Assembly: GCF_014697105.1 (NCBI RefSeq)
Contig: NZ_JACJRF010000013.1
Location: forward strand, 1 to 64,000
DNA from: Anabaena subtropica FACHB-260
Lineage (GTDB): Bacteria > Cyanobacteriota > Cyanobacteriia > Cyanobacteriales > Nostocaceae
DNA: 64,000 nt
Direction of reading: 5' to 3'
The translations under genes were made by a program, and so were the position numbers. The notes below the pieces were generated by a model. The model saw nothing but the letters and a program-made list of their open reading frames with translations, was not told the origin of the DNA and made no database searches. The stretch's first letter is position 1. Every line of letters starts with the position of its first letter. Of this stretch, positions 38,460-48,419 are shown in pieces.

Positions 38460-39128
38460 ATGGCACTATTTGGATTTGGCAAAAAATTAGCGATGCCCAC
38501 CCCTGAAAAAGCCTTACCAGGAAGGGCGCAAACTATGCCTGTACCGGCTCAACACTATGTCAACAAGAACCCACTAAAACCCCCTTTTCCAGAAGGCTTG
38601 GAAAAAGCAATATTTGGTTTGGGTTGTTTTTGGGGTGCAGAACGTAAGTTTTGGCAACAACCAGGAGTTTATACCACAGCCGTCGGCTATGCTGCTGGTT
38701 TTACGCCAAACCCCACTTACGATGAAGTATGTACGGGTTTGACTGGTCATAACGAAGTAGTATTAGTGGTGTTTGACCCCAAAGTAATTAGTTACACCCA
38801 GTTACTAAAGGTTTTTTGGGAAAGCCACAATCCTACCCAAGGAATGCGCCAAGGTAATGACGTAGGGACTCAGTATCGTTCCGGTATCTACGTCTATTCC
38901 GACGAGCAAAGACAGTTAGCAGAAGCTTCACAAGAGGCTTATCAGCAAGCTCTCAGCCGTGCAGGATATGAAAAGATTACTACAGAAATCCTCGATGCAC
39001 CTGAATTTTACTACGCAGAAGCTTATCATCAGCAGTATCTAGCTAAAAATCCTAATGGTTATTGTGGCTTAGGCGGGACAAATGTTGCTTGTCCTGTAGG
39101 TGTAGTTGAATCACCAGTAAATGGGTGA
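38460..39128 (+). CDS. msrA: Peptide methionine-S-sulfoxide reductase MsrA
   Basis: MsrA repairs methionine-S-sulfoxide in proteins. The 222-residue protein has the catalytic motif GLGCFWGAE with Cys56, then the usual [30 protein letters not shown] and YHQQYL segments. A resolving Cys is likely in NGYCGLGG near the end, and a further Cys follows in NVACPVG. About 50 extra N-terminal residues precede the domain, with no clear signal peptide. It converges on the kinase gene across a palindromic repeat. Confidence 0.96.
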   Translation: MALFGFGKKLAMPTPEKALPGRAQTMPVPAQHYVNKNPLKPPFPEGLEKAIFGLGCFWGAERKFWQQPGVYTTAVGYAAGFTPNPTYDEVCTGLTGHNEVVLVVFDPKVISYTQLLKVFWESHNPTQGMRQGNDVGTQYRSGIYVYSDEQRQLAEASQEAYQQALSRAGYEKITTEILDAPEFYYAEAYHQQYLAKNPNGYCGLGGTNVACPVGVVESPVNG

Positions 39129-39137
39129 CAAAATCTG

Positions 39138-39198
39138 TTTGTAGAAAGCACTTTAGTACTTTAACAAAATCTTGAAGCACTAAAGTCCTGACTACAAA
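39138..39198. terminator. Palindromic repeat between msrA and kinase genes
   Basis: TTTGTAGAAAGCACTTTAGT at the left and its imperfect reverse complement at the right (ending CTGACTACAAA) form a 61-bp hairpin. It fills the 73-bp gap between two convergent stop codons. It belongs to the same family as 17203-17247 and could terminate both genes. Confidence 0.55.
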
Positions 39199-39201
39199 CC
39201 A

Positions 39202-40392
39202 TTACAAAATTGATTTAAGTAAAGCGATCGCACTTACCCATAACACAATACTAACGGGTGCGCCAATCAAAATACCAGCGATCGCCCACCCTCGCTGATG
39301 GGCTTGGAAATGTTCAATACTGCGCCAGCGTCTACTTTTCCAAGCCCATTCATTGCCTTTTGCACCCAAAGCGATCGTTGTGAACCAACCAATTTGGGGT
39401 ATAAAACAAAATAATCCTACCCAAACTTGATTAGTCCACAACCATACCCAAGGTAGTAAAAAAGCACCCCAGTTCCACCCTAAAATTTCTTCAGGAACTT
39501 GTTCTGTGAGATTATTAATCCCACAGCCAGAATTATTAATGAATTTTTTGGATAATACTAGGCGATCGTCCTTAGTAGATTTAACTAAACCAGATTTAAG
39601 CGTGTCTAAAGCTTGACGAGCATTAATAAAACGTTGTTCTGGTGCTGGTTCTGTTATTTTTTGTAACCATCTCACAAAACCAGGACTCAGATGAACAATG
39701 TTAGTAAATTGTAGTCGTAAATCTTGCTGGGGTAATTCGGCAGGAGAGATACCAGTTAACAGATGAATTAAACTTGCCCCCAGTGCATATAAATCTGATG
39801 CTGGAACCGCCCGACCACCATATTGTTCCATCGGTGCGTAACCATAAGTACCCACAACAGTAAAAGTCACGCCTTCTTTAGCAGCCTTGTCTTGCACAGC
39901 GCCAAAATCTACTAAATAAATATTTTTATCTTCACCCCAAATTAAATTACTTGGTTTAATATCTCGATGCAATACACCAGGATTCAACTCATGTAAATAT
40001 ATGAGAATTTTTAACACCTCAACGGCAATTTTCCTAGCTTGCTTTTCAGTAAATCTTTTACCAGCAGTGAGTTTTTCTTTAAGCGATTCCCCAGGAATAT
40101 ATTCTTGTACTAAACCAAACCAGAGTGAACGGTCATCAATGCAAAAGTAATCCAGATACTGGGGAATCCGGGGATGATGAAGATGTTTGAGAATTTGGGC
40201 TTCCCGTTCAAAAAGTTTCAGGTCATCCCATTGAACACTACCACCAAAAGCCAGGAGCTTAACCACAACCAGTGAATGTTCGGCATTAGTAGCTTGTAAA
40301 TCTTTAGCTAACCAAGTTTGCCGAATCCCATTATGACCCAGTAGGCGTTGAATTTGATAACGGTCGTGCAATATCTGTTCTACTTGCAGCAT
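39202..40392 (-). CDS. Serine/threonine protein kinase, membrane-anchored
   Basis: This 396-residue Hanks-type kinase has its catalytic domain at about 11-270. It shows a relaxed glycine loop LLGHNGIRQTW, the Lys in VVVKLLAF, the catalytic loop LHRDIKPSNLIW, DFG in VDFGAV, and APMEQYG in the P+1 region. The C-terminal ~110 residues include three hydrophobic segments (about 307-322, 325-345 and 370-392), so it is anchored in the membrane with the kinase in the cytoplasm. Cyanobacteria have many such kinases and the substrates are unknown. The glycine loop differs from the usual GxGxxG. Confidence 0.9.
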   Translation of the reverse strand: MLQVEQILHDRYQIQRLLGHNGIRQTWLAKDLQATNAEHSLVVVKLLAFGGSVQWDDLKLFEREAQILKHLHHPRIPQYLDYFCIDDRSLWFGLVQEYIPGESLKEKLTAGKRFTEKQARKIAVEVLKILIYLHELNPGVLHRDIKPSNLIWGEDKNIYLVDFGAVQDKAAKEGVTFTVVGTYGYAPMEQYGGRAVPASDLYALGASLIHLLTGISPAELPQQDLRLQFTNIVHLSPGFVRWLQKITEPAPEQRFINARQALDTLKSGLVKSTKDDRLVLSKKFINNSGCGINNLTEQVPEEILGWNWGAFLLPWVWLWTNQVWVGLFCFIPQIGWFTTIALGAKGNEWAWKSRRWRSIEHFQAHQRGWAIAGILIGAPVSIVLWVSAIALLKSIL

Positions 40393-40506
40393 CTGACACC
40401 TGCTAGCAATTTACGTAAAAGTAATTCCCCTATATTTAGGATAGTGAAAAAGTTAGGAAATGAGGGGAGTGGGAGCAAGTGGCGTAGCAGGGAGCAGGGA
40501 AAAAAC

Positions 40507-40528
40507 TAATGACTATTGACTATTAACC
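40507..40528 (+). repeat. TGACTAT heptad repeat just before the oxidoreductase start
   Basis: ATGACTATTGACTATTAACC lies directly before the ATG at 40529 and occupies the place of the ribosome binding site, so translation probably starts without a standard Shine-Dalgarno sequence. Confidence 0.6.
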
Positions 40529-42067
40529 ATGAACCAAACAGATGTAGTTATTATTGGTAGCGGTGTTGGGGGCTTGAGTTGTGCTGCTATTTTGGCACAC
40601 TATGGCTTTGATGTGACTGTTTGTGAGAGTCATACAATTCCTGGTGGGGCGGCGCACGCTTTTGAACGTCAAGGATTTAAGTTTGATAATGGGCCTTCTC
40701 TTTACTCTGGCTTATCTTATAGTCCTTCGGTTAACCCCTTACGGCAAGTGCTAGACGCAGTTGGTGTTGATTTGCCATGCGTTACTTATGATACTTGGGG
40801 CTGTTGTCTACCGGAAGGTAATTTTAATGCCTCAGTGGGTGCAGAACAATTTTGTGAAGTGCTGGAGAGACTTCGGGGAAAGGATGCGGTGGCTGAATGG
40901 CGACAATTGCAACGGGTGATGACACCACTAGCTCAAGCGGCGATCGCTCTTCCCCCAGCTGCGCTACGCTGGGATATAGGCGCAGCTTTGACCATCGGCC
41001 GATTTGCTCCAACTCTCGCTCAACAATCTGCCAATTTCCTCAAGTTAACGGGGCCTTTCTCCCGGATCATGAATGGTGTTGTCAGTGACCCGTTTATTCG
41101 TAATTGGCTAAACTTGCTGTGTTTTCTCCTCTCTGGACTTCCAGCGTCTGGAACTAATGCCGCAGAGGTAGCATTCATGTTTGCTGATTGGTATCGGCCA
41201 GGAGTAGTTTTAGACTACCCGATTGGTGGTAGTGGTGCTTTAGTTAATGCTTTGGTGCAAGGACTAGAAAAACACGGTGGGCAATTACTTTTAGGGACTC
41301 ACGTTGAACAAGTATTAGTAGAAAGTAACAGGGCTGTAGGTGTCAGGTTGCGTGATGGGCAAGAAATTCGGGCGCGACGGGCGGTTGTGTCCAATGCTTC
41401 TGTTTGGGATACACTGAAGTTATTGCCGGAGGGGGCTGTATCAAAAAAATTCCGCAGCCAACGCCAAGCAACACCGGAATGTGATAGCTTCATGCACCTG
41501 CATCTAGGTATTGATGCTCAAGGATTACCAGCAGATTTGGCTTGTCATCACATTGTAGTTAATGATTGGCAACTAGGGATTAATGCACCGCAAAATGTAG
41601 TGCTGGTATCAATTCCTTCAATTCTTGACCCGACCTTAGCACCATTAGGTAAACACGTAATTCATGTATATACTCCTGGTAATGAACCTTACTCATTATG
41701 GGAAGGTTTGGACAGGAGAAGTCAGGAATATGAACAACAAAAGCTATTGCGTGCGGAAGTGATGTGGCAAGCTCTAGAACGTATCATTCCTGATATTCGC
41801 TCTCGTTGTGAAATCACATTGGTAGGTACACCCCTGACCCACGAAAGATTTTTACGCCGTAATCGTGGTTCTTATGGCCCGGCAATTTCCGCAGATGTTG
41901 GTCTATTTCCCGGCCACAGCACACCCCTACCAGGGTTGATGTGCTGCGGTGACTCGACCTTTCCGGGTATCGGTTTACCAGCTGTCGCAGCTAGTGGACT
42001 GATTGTGGCTAATACTCTTGCACCAGTGAGTCAGCATTTAGCTCTGCTGAACAGGGTTGGTCTTTAA
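40529..42067 (+). CDS. Phytoene desaturase/carotenoid isomerase family oxidoreductase
   Basis: This 512-residue flavoprotein has the FAD dinucleotide motif VVIIGSGVGGLSCA at 6-19 and GGAAHAFERQGFKFDNGPSL. It has a GSGALVNAL substrate-domain motif and the C-terminal FAD motif around LMCCGDSTFPGIGLPAVAAS. It is close to CrtISO/CrtH-type enzymes but differs from true CrtH (GGSAGYFERQGYRFDVGAS), so it is probably a paralogue. The reaction on a carotenoid or related polyene is unknown. It converges with the methyltransferase gene, 25 bp apart. Confidence 0.82.
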   Translation: MNQTDVVIIGSGVGGLSCAAILAHYGFDVTVCESHTIPGGAAHAFERQGFKFDNGPSLYSGLSYSPSVNPLRQVLDAVGVDLPCVTYDTWGCCLPEGNFNASVGAEQFCEVLERLRGKDAVAEWRQLQRVMTPLAQAAIALPPAALRWDIGAALTIGRFAPTLAQQSANFLKLTGPFSRIMNGVVSDPFIRNWLNLLCFLLSGLPASGTNAAEVAFMFADWYRPGVVLDYPIGGSGALVNALVQGLEKHGGQLLLGTHVEQVLVESNRAVGVRLRDGQEIRARRAVVSNASVWDTLKLLPEGAVSKKFRSQRQATPECDSFMHLHLGIDAQGLPADLACHHIVVNDWQLGINAPQNVVLVSIPSILDPTLAPLGKHVIHVYTPGNEPYSLWEGLDRRSQEYEQQKLLRAEVMWQALERIIPDIRSRCEITLVGTPLTHERFLRRNRGSYGPAISADVGLFPGHSTPLPGLMCCGDSTFPGIGLPAVAASGLIVANTLAPVSQHLALLNRVGL

Positions 42068-42092
42068 AGGCAGAGATGCGCGGAGTATGTGT

Positions 42093-43043
42093 TTAATGTG
42101 GCTTTCTAGCAATAATTGTCCGATGGCGGGGGTCGCTGGGAACTGTCACGAGTTCTTGGAAACCGACTTTTTGCAGTGTTGCTTCTATGTCAAAACTGTA
42201 ATATTGGTCACTCCAAGGCTCAGTGCTTTTCATGAGAGTGAAGAGGACGGGAGGGAGATTTTGGATGACAGGCGATCGCGGGTTATTATCAACTAAAGCA
42301 ATATAACCACCAGGACGTAATAATCGTTTGGCTTCCACAAAAATTTCCTGGGTGGCGTAACTTGGCAGTTCATGAATCACAAACTGAAGCGTCACCAAAT
42401 CAAAAGAATTATCTGGTAAACCTGTATTTTCTGCCCTAGCATGAAGCCACTCGGATATTTCACTATTAACATCCCTAGTTTTGGCTACAGCCAGCATATA
42501 AGGCGACAAATCCAAACCCACTGTGCGGACTGGATACCTTTCCCGGTTTTGGTAATAACGGTGTAGCGCCAAGGTAGAAACACCCACTGAGCAACCAATA
42601 TCTAAAATATCCCTGACTTGTTGCGGTGCATATGTTGCTAAAGCATCATGAAAAGTACCTCTCAATCTAGCATGGGCGGCTTCCCAAGTGATGTTTTCTT
42701 GAGGCCATACCCGCAACGCCATCGAGTATGTAGCTGATTCGGTTTCAAAAGCGGCGTCCCAGCAGAGGTTGCCTTCCGAATAAGCATGAAAGGGTACTTT
42801 GTAGTAGTCAGGGTAAATGACGTGAGGATTCGTTATCGTATCCAGCAGTTGTTTTGCTGGTGATGCTTGGAGTGCTTCATAATTTTTCCGCCAAGGGATG
42901 CCGTTTTTCTCAGCCGTTTTGATGAGAACTTGCCTAGCCTGCTGTTTCATCACCCCGTAAATGGGTTTAGTTTGAATTAATAAATTCACGAAATTGGAGA
43001 GTAGACTTTCACCAGCCCAGTCTGGCTTGCTCTTATTGTTCAT
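42093..43043 (-). CDS. Class I SAM-dependent methyltransferase
   Basis: This 316-residue protein has a methyltransferase fold with motif I ILDIGCSVGVSTLAL at about 165-180, the acidic motif II VGLDLSPYML, and the post-motif VTLQFVIHELP. The N-terminal 130 residues resemble the helical extension seen in UbiE-like and pigment methyltransferases. It is transcribed towards the oxidoreductase. The substrate cannot be named. Confidence 0.85.
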   Translation of the reverse strand: MNNKSKPDWAGESLLSNFVNLLIQTKPIYGVMKQQARQVLIKTAEKNGIPWRKNYEALQASPAKQLLDTITNPHVIYPDYYKVPFHAYSEGNLCWDAAFETESATYSMALRVWPQENITWEAAHARLRGTFHDALATYAPQQVRDILDIGCSVGVSTLALHRYYQNRERYPVRTVGLDLSPYMLAVAKTRDVNSEISEWLHARAENTGLPDNSFDLVTLQFVIHELPSYATQEIFVEAKRLLRPGGYIALVDNNPRSPVIQNLPPVLFTLMKSTEPWSDQYYSFDIEATLQKVGFQELVTVPSDPRHRTIIARKPH

Positions 43044-43162
43044 CAGTTTGTATGTAGTGAGGCGATAACTGCAACTGCCTATATTGTAGATTTATGGCGG
43101 CGTACAGAATCAGTTAACAGTTATCATCCCATAGCGGAAAACTCAATATTATATGGCAGGGG

Positions 43163-43209
43163 ACAGGTGAGAGTCGGAAAAGTTTCTTGGTATCTGTCTT
43201 TCATGCTTA
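43163..43209. repeat. 47-bp dispersed repeat, copy 2, overlapping a stop codon
   Basis: ACAGGTGAGAGTCGGAAAAG and TTTCTTGGTATCTGTC continue to TGCTTA, matching 16457-16503 at about four of five positions. Its last three bases are the stop codon (TAA on the minus strand) of the large membrane protein gene. Confidence 0.5.
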
Positions 43210-46200
43210 TTGCCATTCCTCAAATTGATTACTGGTGTTGCGAAGTAGGGAATTTAGTTGAGCGCGGCGGGTTTCAAAATTGGCGGCGATGGAAATTAAG
43301 ACAATACCGACAAATAAACCCACAACCCATTTTAAGAAGGGGTAACGCAAGCTAAAAACTACTAATTGGTAAACGCTGGTGAGCAAAAACGTGGCTGTGC
43401 CAATATAGAGAAACGCCCGGATTCTTAAAGCTAATCCGGCAAAAATGGCAATTAAAGCGAAACTTCCGGGGATGAGGGGAGCATTTTGATGAAATAGGAT
43501 TGCCCAACCACAAATTATCCCACTACCCAACATTCGCAAGCTGTGACGAGCTAATTTAAATTCTGGCTGTGTTAGTTGCGGATCTACTTGGGCAATATAC
43601 AGCAGTGATAAACCAATTATTGTGACGTACCATAAATTATCGGTGAGGCGTAACTGATTAAACCAGGAAAATAATGCCCAATCTAACAAGACCACACTAA
43701 TATAAGTAAACCGGATATTTTCGGCTACCTTGGCTAAAAAGATGTAGAATCCGGCTGCTATTAATAAAGTGATTGGGTAAACGAAAAGTCTGGTTTCGCC
43801 TAAAATTACAATTGGCACAATATAGGCGGCTTGTCGCCAGGGTTTTTGTGACCATCCCCAACTCTGCCACGGTAGGATATATAAGAAATAAGCAAATACG
43901 CAAGCGATCGCACCATTCCAAGGTACTAAGGGGCCTGTAATCCATTGTCCTACGGCAGTTTCCCGCCAATAAACTCTCATCCCAGCTATTAATAAGAAAC
44001 CCAGGTATACCCAAATATCTGCTGTGGTGATGCGTCCGAAGACGCGGGAAACAGATGAATCTGGTGTATTTTTACCTTGTAAAATGGCGTATATAATTAA
44101 AAATGCGCCCGTTCCCAACCCTACAAGGCGATTAACTTGGATGGGGAGGATAATTGCAGTCATGAGTAAAACGCTACTCCAAGCCCAGTGCAGATGAGCA
44201 ATGACTTTCAGTTCTTGGGGGGTGAGGCGTAAGTAATTTGTCAACCAAGGCGCGAGGATGCGGTAAGCAGACATAATACTTGTACCCAAGGCCGCCATTG
44301 CAATTAAGCCATCGCCTAAGCCACCACCAGAAGCTTGTAACATTTGATAGAACAAAATCTCGTAAGCGGAGACGGATACACCAATAATCCCTAAGTAAAG
44401 TAAGGGCTTGAAGTCTTGCCTGCGTCGCCCTACGCCAATGAAAATTAATGCTACACCCAAAGAAGATAACCCAGACCAATTGGTAAAGGTGTTAAACCGT
44501 AGCAGTACACTAAATAAGCCATAAAATAGGGGCAGGATATGGAAACTATTCGGTAGTTTGGTTAATTGGTAACGTCGTCGCCACCATTCTCCTAAAAACT
44601 GCGTGAATAAACCTAAGGCGATGTTAGCAATTGCGACACGAATAATTGATCGTCCGCCAAATCCTAACACCTCAGCAATCAATAACTCTACACACCAACC
44701 TATTCCATAAAATCCCCAATCTGTGGGTTGTCGCCAATTCCGATAAGTAATTGCGCCTAAAGTTATGGCTGTGGCAATTAAGTATAAAAGCCCAGGAGGC
44801 TCAAACCCTTGGTACATAACTAGGGAATGGCGCGTGAGAGTTAATAATTCTACGCCACATAAAGCGATCGCCCATTTATCAGCAGCACCTGCATATATAT
44901 CTGCTAATTCAGAACTAGGGCGTAATAGTGCTGTACGTCCTAACCATAAACTTAAAATAACGGCTGCACCCACAACATACCACCCGGCTACTGCAAGGCG
45001 CGGTAAACCTGGGACACCTTCCCACAGCAAAGCCCCAAGAAAACTTAAACCAAAACCAATGGTAACGCCTGCAACTTGTTGACTGGGTAAATACCGAGTA
45101 TTGGCATACATCACACCTGTACTCACAGCCAAACTAATCAATCTAATTCCGGGTAAGGGTAAGGTTAATAGCTGTGTCATGCCCACAGCCAGGATACTTA
45201 AGAAACTGTTGGTGGTGCGGCGTTGAGTTGTCCGACTGGCTAAACCTGTCAGGGCTATGGGTGTTGCTAACCAAATCACGCCCCAACGAGCTTGACTGTA
45301 CACTTCGCCAGTCCAGCTAGTTTCCACATTGATCCACAGCAACAGGAAACTAACAACAGCTAATCCTAAGCCGATATACCATGAGCTGCGTTTCCAGATG
45401 CCAGTACCCAGGCTATATCCCCACTCTACCAACATCAGCACTATGAGGATGCTTGCCCATAGATGTAAGGCTAGGTTGGGTAATAGCCAATCGATAATTG
45501 AGCAAAGCGCCAATAATCCCACAACGTGAGTTAGGTACACCAAGGGAACAGGTACAGGAGAACGGCGTTTGCTGACGACTGCTAGAGTGATTACGGACAG
45601 CAATAAATTGAGCGATCGCAAGGTAGGATTAACGGTAGCGATCGTAGTTAGGCAAGCCCCAAATAACAGTGTTAAAATTTCGCCAAACCGGGCAACTTCT
45701 CGCTTACGGTGATGGTACAAGATTTCTGTAAGTACCACCATGAGAACTAGATAGGGAAATAAAGCAATGCTGATTAAAGCCCAAGGTTCATTTTGTGACT
45801 GAGTGATTTGTGTAGCAATAGCGATCGCTGATTGTTGCAATCCAGATGGAACTAATCGCCAACCTAACCAAATCGTCTGTAAGCCAACGACAAACAGTAA
45901 TGCGAAATCCCCTTGCAAGCTGTATCTGTATAGGCGCACTCCGCCAACCCACAAAACCAAGCCACTCACCGCGATCGCTTGTGCTGGATGTTCTGTTACT
46001 GCTACTAGCCAACCTAAAAAGAGTAAAATTCCGCCGAGTTTTTCCCAGGGAAGGGGAGATGTAGGAGATGTACGTTTCTGTCTTTCTTGCTGTGCTAGCC
46101 AAGTTGTTAGCCAGCCGCAAATACCAATGGCTAAACCTAGTTGAGTAACATCAACCCCAGCAACGAAAATTGCCCGCGATAGGAGTAGTAATAAACCATA

Positions 46201-47097
46201 GACAACGACAGCAGCATAAGTATTAATAATCTGTTTCTGGGATTCTTCGCCTTCATTTGCCGGTATGGGTTGGTGGTGCTGCTGTCGGCGACTGTGATAA
46301 ATAGAGATGATGGTTGTGCTGATCATCGCCACATAAATGGCAATTAGGGGGAATCCTGGTAATTTCCAACCCCAATGGAGATAACTCAACCCTAGAATAT
46401 TTATTAATGGTAATTTCCCTCTGGGAAAATTGGTGATGACTGTGCGATTGTTACACAGCAAAACTGTCACTATTGTTAATATGGGAGATGCGATCGCTAC
46501 TGTCATCCAGTCTAGAGGGTTGCGCCACAACCCGAAACTGTCCATCGCCCAAAAGTTAACCGGCACTAATAACAGAGTGACAATCAATAATGTCTGCGCT
46601 GTCAATCTCAGATTATTTTGTCTACCAGCCCAGATACTCAAACCCCAAAAACTCAAGCTATAAGCCAATAAAACCCCATACTGCCCGGAAGCGGGAAATC
46701 TCTCCCATTGACTAGCAGCCAATACCCCAGATGAAACTACAACTAAGAATACACCTAGAAACAACAACCAACGAACGCTTAGTTCTTCTCCCAAGGACTG
46801 CAACATTCTCGTAGCAATGTTGGGTTGTGCTGGTTGTTTTGGTGGTTTTCTAGGTGTTTCTGGTAATTGAGCAACTAATGGCCTCTCTGATGTTCTGATA
46901 GTTGCAACTACCCTTTGTGGTTCCGGCTGAGATTGTAACTCTATCTGACAAACAAGATAATCTTGACATATTTGCCTAACTTGAGTATCAGATATTAAAC
47001 CCAAACGCAACCATATATCCAACCCTTCTAGTAGTTGAGGATGGGAGGAAGGTAGTCTAATATCAATTCTCAATGGGTGATCAAAGGGCGATGACAT
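43207..47097 (-). CDS. Large polytopic membrane protein (DUF2157-like N-terminus)
   Basis: This 1296-residue protein is almost wholly membrane-embedded after residue ~110, and by hydrophobicity more than 30 helices can be counted. The soluble N-terminus (1-108) contains a helical region (LLEGLDIWLRLGLISDTQVR) similar to the start of DUF2157 proteins, and a Pro/Lys linker PRKPPKQPAQPN. No catalytic motif or transporter signature was recognised. Single transcript; nothing adjacent hints at a role. Such giant proteins occur across filamentous cyanobacteria as hypotheticals. The coding frame is intact. Confidence 0.75.
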   Translation of the reverse strand: MSSPFDHPLRIDIRLPSSHPQLLEGLDIWLRLGLISDTQVRQICQDYLVCQIELQSQPEPQRVVATIRTSERPLVAQLPETPRKPPKQPAQPNIATRMLQSLGEELSVRWLLFLGVFLVVVSSGVLAASQWERFPASGQYGVLLAYSLSFWGLSIWAGRQNNLRLTAQTLLIVTLLLVPVNFWAMDSFGLWRNPLDWMTVAIASPILTIVTVLLCNNRTVITNFPRGKLPLINILGLSYLHWGWKLPGFPLIAIYVAMISTTIISIYHSRRQQHHQPIPANEGEESQKQIINTYAAVVVYGLLLLLSRAIFVAGVDVTQLGLAIGICGWLTTWLAQQERQKRTSPTSPLPWEKLGGILLFLGWLVAVTEHPAQAIAVSGLVLWVGGVRLYRYSLQGDFALLFVVGLQTIWLGWRLVPSGLQQSAIAIATQITQSQNEPWALISIALFPYLVLMVVLTEILYHHRKREVARFGEILTLLFGACLTTIATVNPTLRSLNLLLSVITLAVVSKRRSPVPVPLVYLTHVVGLLALCSIIDWLLPNLALHLWASILIVLMLVEWGYSLGTGIWKRSSWYIGLGLAVVSFLLLWINVETSWTGEVYSQARWGVIWLATPIALTGLASRTTQRRTTNSFLSILAVGMTQLLTLPLPGIRLISLAVSTGVMYANTRYLPSQQVAGVTIGFGLSFLGALLWEGVPGLPRLAVAGWYVVGAAVILSLWLGRTALLRPSSELADIYAGAADKWAIALCGVELLTLTRHSLVMYQGFEPPGLLYLIATAITLGAITYRNWRQPTDWGFYGIGWCVELLIAEVLGFGGRSIIRVAIANIALGLFTQFLGEWWRRRYQLTKLPNSFHILPLFYGLFSVLLRFNTFTNWSGLSSLGVALIFIGVGRRRQDFKPLLYLGIIGVSVSAYEILFYQMLQASGGGLGDGLIAMAALGTSIMSAYRILAPWLTNYLRLTPQELKVIAHLHWAWSSVLLMTAIILPIQVNRLVGLGTGAFLIIYAILQGKNTPDSSVSRVFGRITTADIWVYLGFLLIAGMRVYWRETAVGQWITGPLVPWNGAIACVFAYFLYILPWQSWGWSQKPWRQAAYIVPIVILGETRLFVYPITLLIAAGFYIFLAKVAENIRFTYISVVLLDWALFSWFNQLRLTDNLWYVTIIGLSLLYIAQVDPQLTQPEFKLARHSLRMLGSGIICGWAILFHQNAPLIPGSFALIAIFAGLALRIRAFLYIGTATFLLTSVYQLVVFSLRYPFLKWVVGLFVGIVLISIAANFETRRAQLNSLLRNTSNQFEEWQ

Positions 47098-47591
47098 AAA
47101 TCGCAGACATATCGGTATATACTTACATAATCATTGGCTGAGTCTATATTTATGCAATCGCTGTGCCACTTGTTTGGCTGACTTGAGTCACGTCCCACCG
47201 TAGGCGATCGCTGCAATCAGATGAGTGCTGCACATCTTGAGTGAATAAGGGAACACCAAAAAATAAATTATTCCAAATTGATGGTTTGCAGGGTGCGTCA
47301 GTATAAATAATTTCTTGGTAAAGCTAGGTTTTCTCGCACTGACGCACCCTACCTACTTGGATATTTTTTTATCTGGAAGTCCCTAAGCTGAAATCATCAC
47401 CGTTGACATAGATTTATAAACATTGGCACTTAATTTCTTCTGAGTAACTTTTCGGTTCACAAAAATCACTAAAATGTATTTTTTTTTACTTCTTTGTCAT
47501 GGCTAGGCAAATAAAATATTCTTGGTTAATATTAGCTTGGTAATTCAGCAAGATAATCAGCAAAAATACCATGAAATGGCTGTTGTAAAAT
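47098..47591. other. Spacer with complete Nezha-like MITE
   Basis: This 494-bp divergent spacer separates the large membrane protein gene and the potassium channel gene. It holds the MITE at 47249-47383. Promoters for both genes should lie on either side of the element. One HIP1-like GCGATCGC lies near 47204. Confidence 0.55.
47249..47383 (+). mobile_element. Nezha-like MITE, complete copy (135 bp)
   Basis: The element runs from GGGAACACCAAAAAATAAAT to ...TTATCTGGAAGTCCC, with imperfect ~25-bp terminal inverted repeats (GGGAACACC against GGGACTTCC on the other strand, both running into A/T and ATTCC/ATCC). It is flanked by TAA on both sides (47246-47248 and 47384-47386), as expected for TA-targeting IS630-type MITEs. 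A 12-bp stem GGGTGCGTCAGT / ACTGACGCACCC lies inside. Size and ends recall the Nezha family described in Anabaena variabilis. Confidence 0.7.
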
Positions 47592-48383
47592 ATGTTGCCA
47601 AGTAGACAAAAAACCGAGTTTTACTTAACAGACCTAGAAACGCCATTGGGTAGAGCGATTAATCTGATAATTGCTGCCTTGGTTCTATTATCATCAGGTA
47701 TTTTTGTAGCTCAGACCTACAATATACCTGACTATATTCGCTTACAGTTAGATGTCATAAATACAGTTATCTTGATAATTTTTGCAGTAGAATATACCCT
47801 GCGTCTCTGGAGTGCAGGAAATAAACTTAATTATATATTTAGTTTTTATTCAATTATTGATTTAATGGCAATTTTGCCATTTTTAATAGGTATAGTAGAT
47901 ATTAGTTTCATCCGTATCTTACGGTGGTTTAGAATTTTACGATTAATCAGATTTATCGATAGTAAATTTTTATTTGGCAGTATCAGTTCTGAAGATGGAA
48001 TAATTTTTATTCGGATTCTGTTTACTTTATTTACTATAATTTTTGTTTATTCTGGTTTAATTTATCAAGTAGAGCATCCTGTAAATTCTCAAGTTTATAG
48101 TACTTTTTTAGATGCTTTTTATTTCTCAGTTGTCACAATGACCACTGTAGGCTTTGGTGATGTGACTCCTATTTCTGAATTAGGTCGATTATTAACTGTG
48201 TTGATGATTTTGACAGGTGTAGCATTAATTCCGTGGCAAGTTGGAAATTTAATTAGGCGTTTAGTTAAAACTGTGAATCAAATAGAAACGGTTTGCTTGG
48301 GTTGTGGCTTACAGTTTCATGATCAGGATGCGGGATTTTGTAAACGCTGCGGAACTAAATTACCCAGTAAAAAAATTGATTAA
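47592..48383 (+). CDS. Voltage-gated-type potassium channel with C-terminal zinc ribbon
   Basis: This 263-residue six-helix ion channel has an S4-like helix with spaced arginines (FIRILRWFRILRLIRFID, about 104-121). The pore helix and filter TMTTVGFGD lie near 183-191, before the last helix. After the membrane part comes a four-Cys motif, CLGCGLQFHDQDAGFC followed by KRCG, that should bind zinc. The filter TVGFGD indicates K+ selectivity. No RCK domain is present, so the zinc ribbon may replace it in assembly or gating; that is inference. It is a single gene. Confidence 0.88.
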   Translation: MLPSRQKTEFYLTDLETPLGRAINLIIAALVLLSSGIFVAQTYNIPDYIRLQLDVINTVILIIFAVEYTLRLWSAGNKLNYIFSFYSIIDLMAILPFLIGIVDISFIRILRWFRILRLIRFIDSKFLFGSISSEDGIIFIRILFTLFTIIFVYSGLIYQVEHPVNSQVYSTFLDAFYFSVVTMTTVGFGDVTPISELGRLLTVLMILTGVALIPWQVGNLIRRLVKTVNQIETVCLGCGLQFHDQDAGFCKRCGTKLPSKKID

Positions 48384-48419
48384 CTCATCCCACTGCTATA
48401 AAAATATGTAGATTTTCGT

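Noticed and set aside
42057-42296. 79-codon plus-strand frame after the oxidoreductase
   Set aside because: It lies inside the 3' end of the methyltransferase gene and has no domain.
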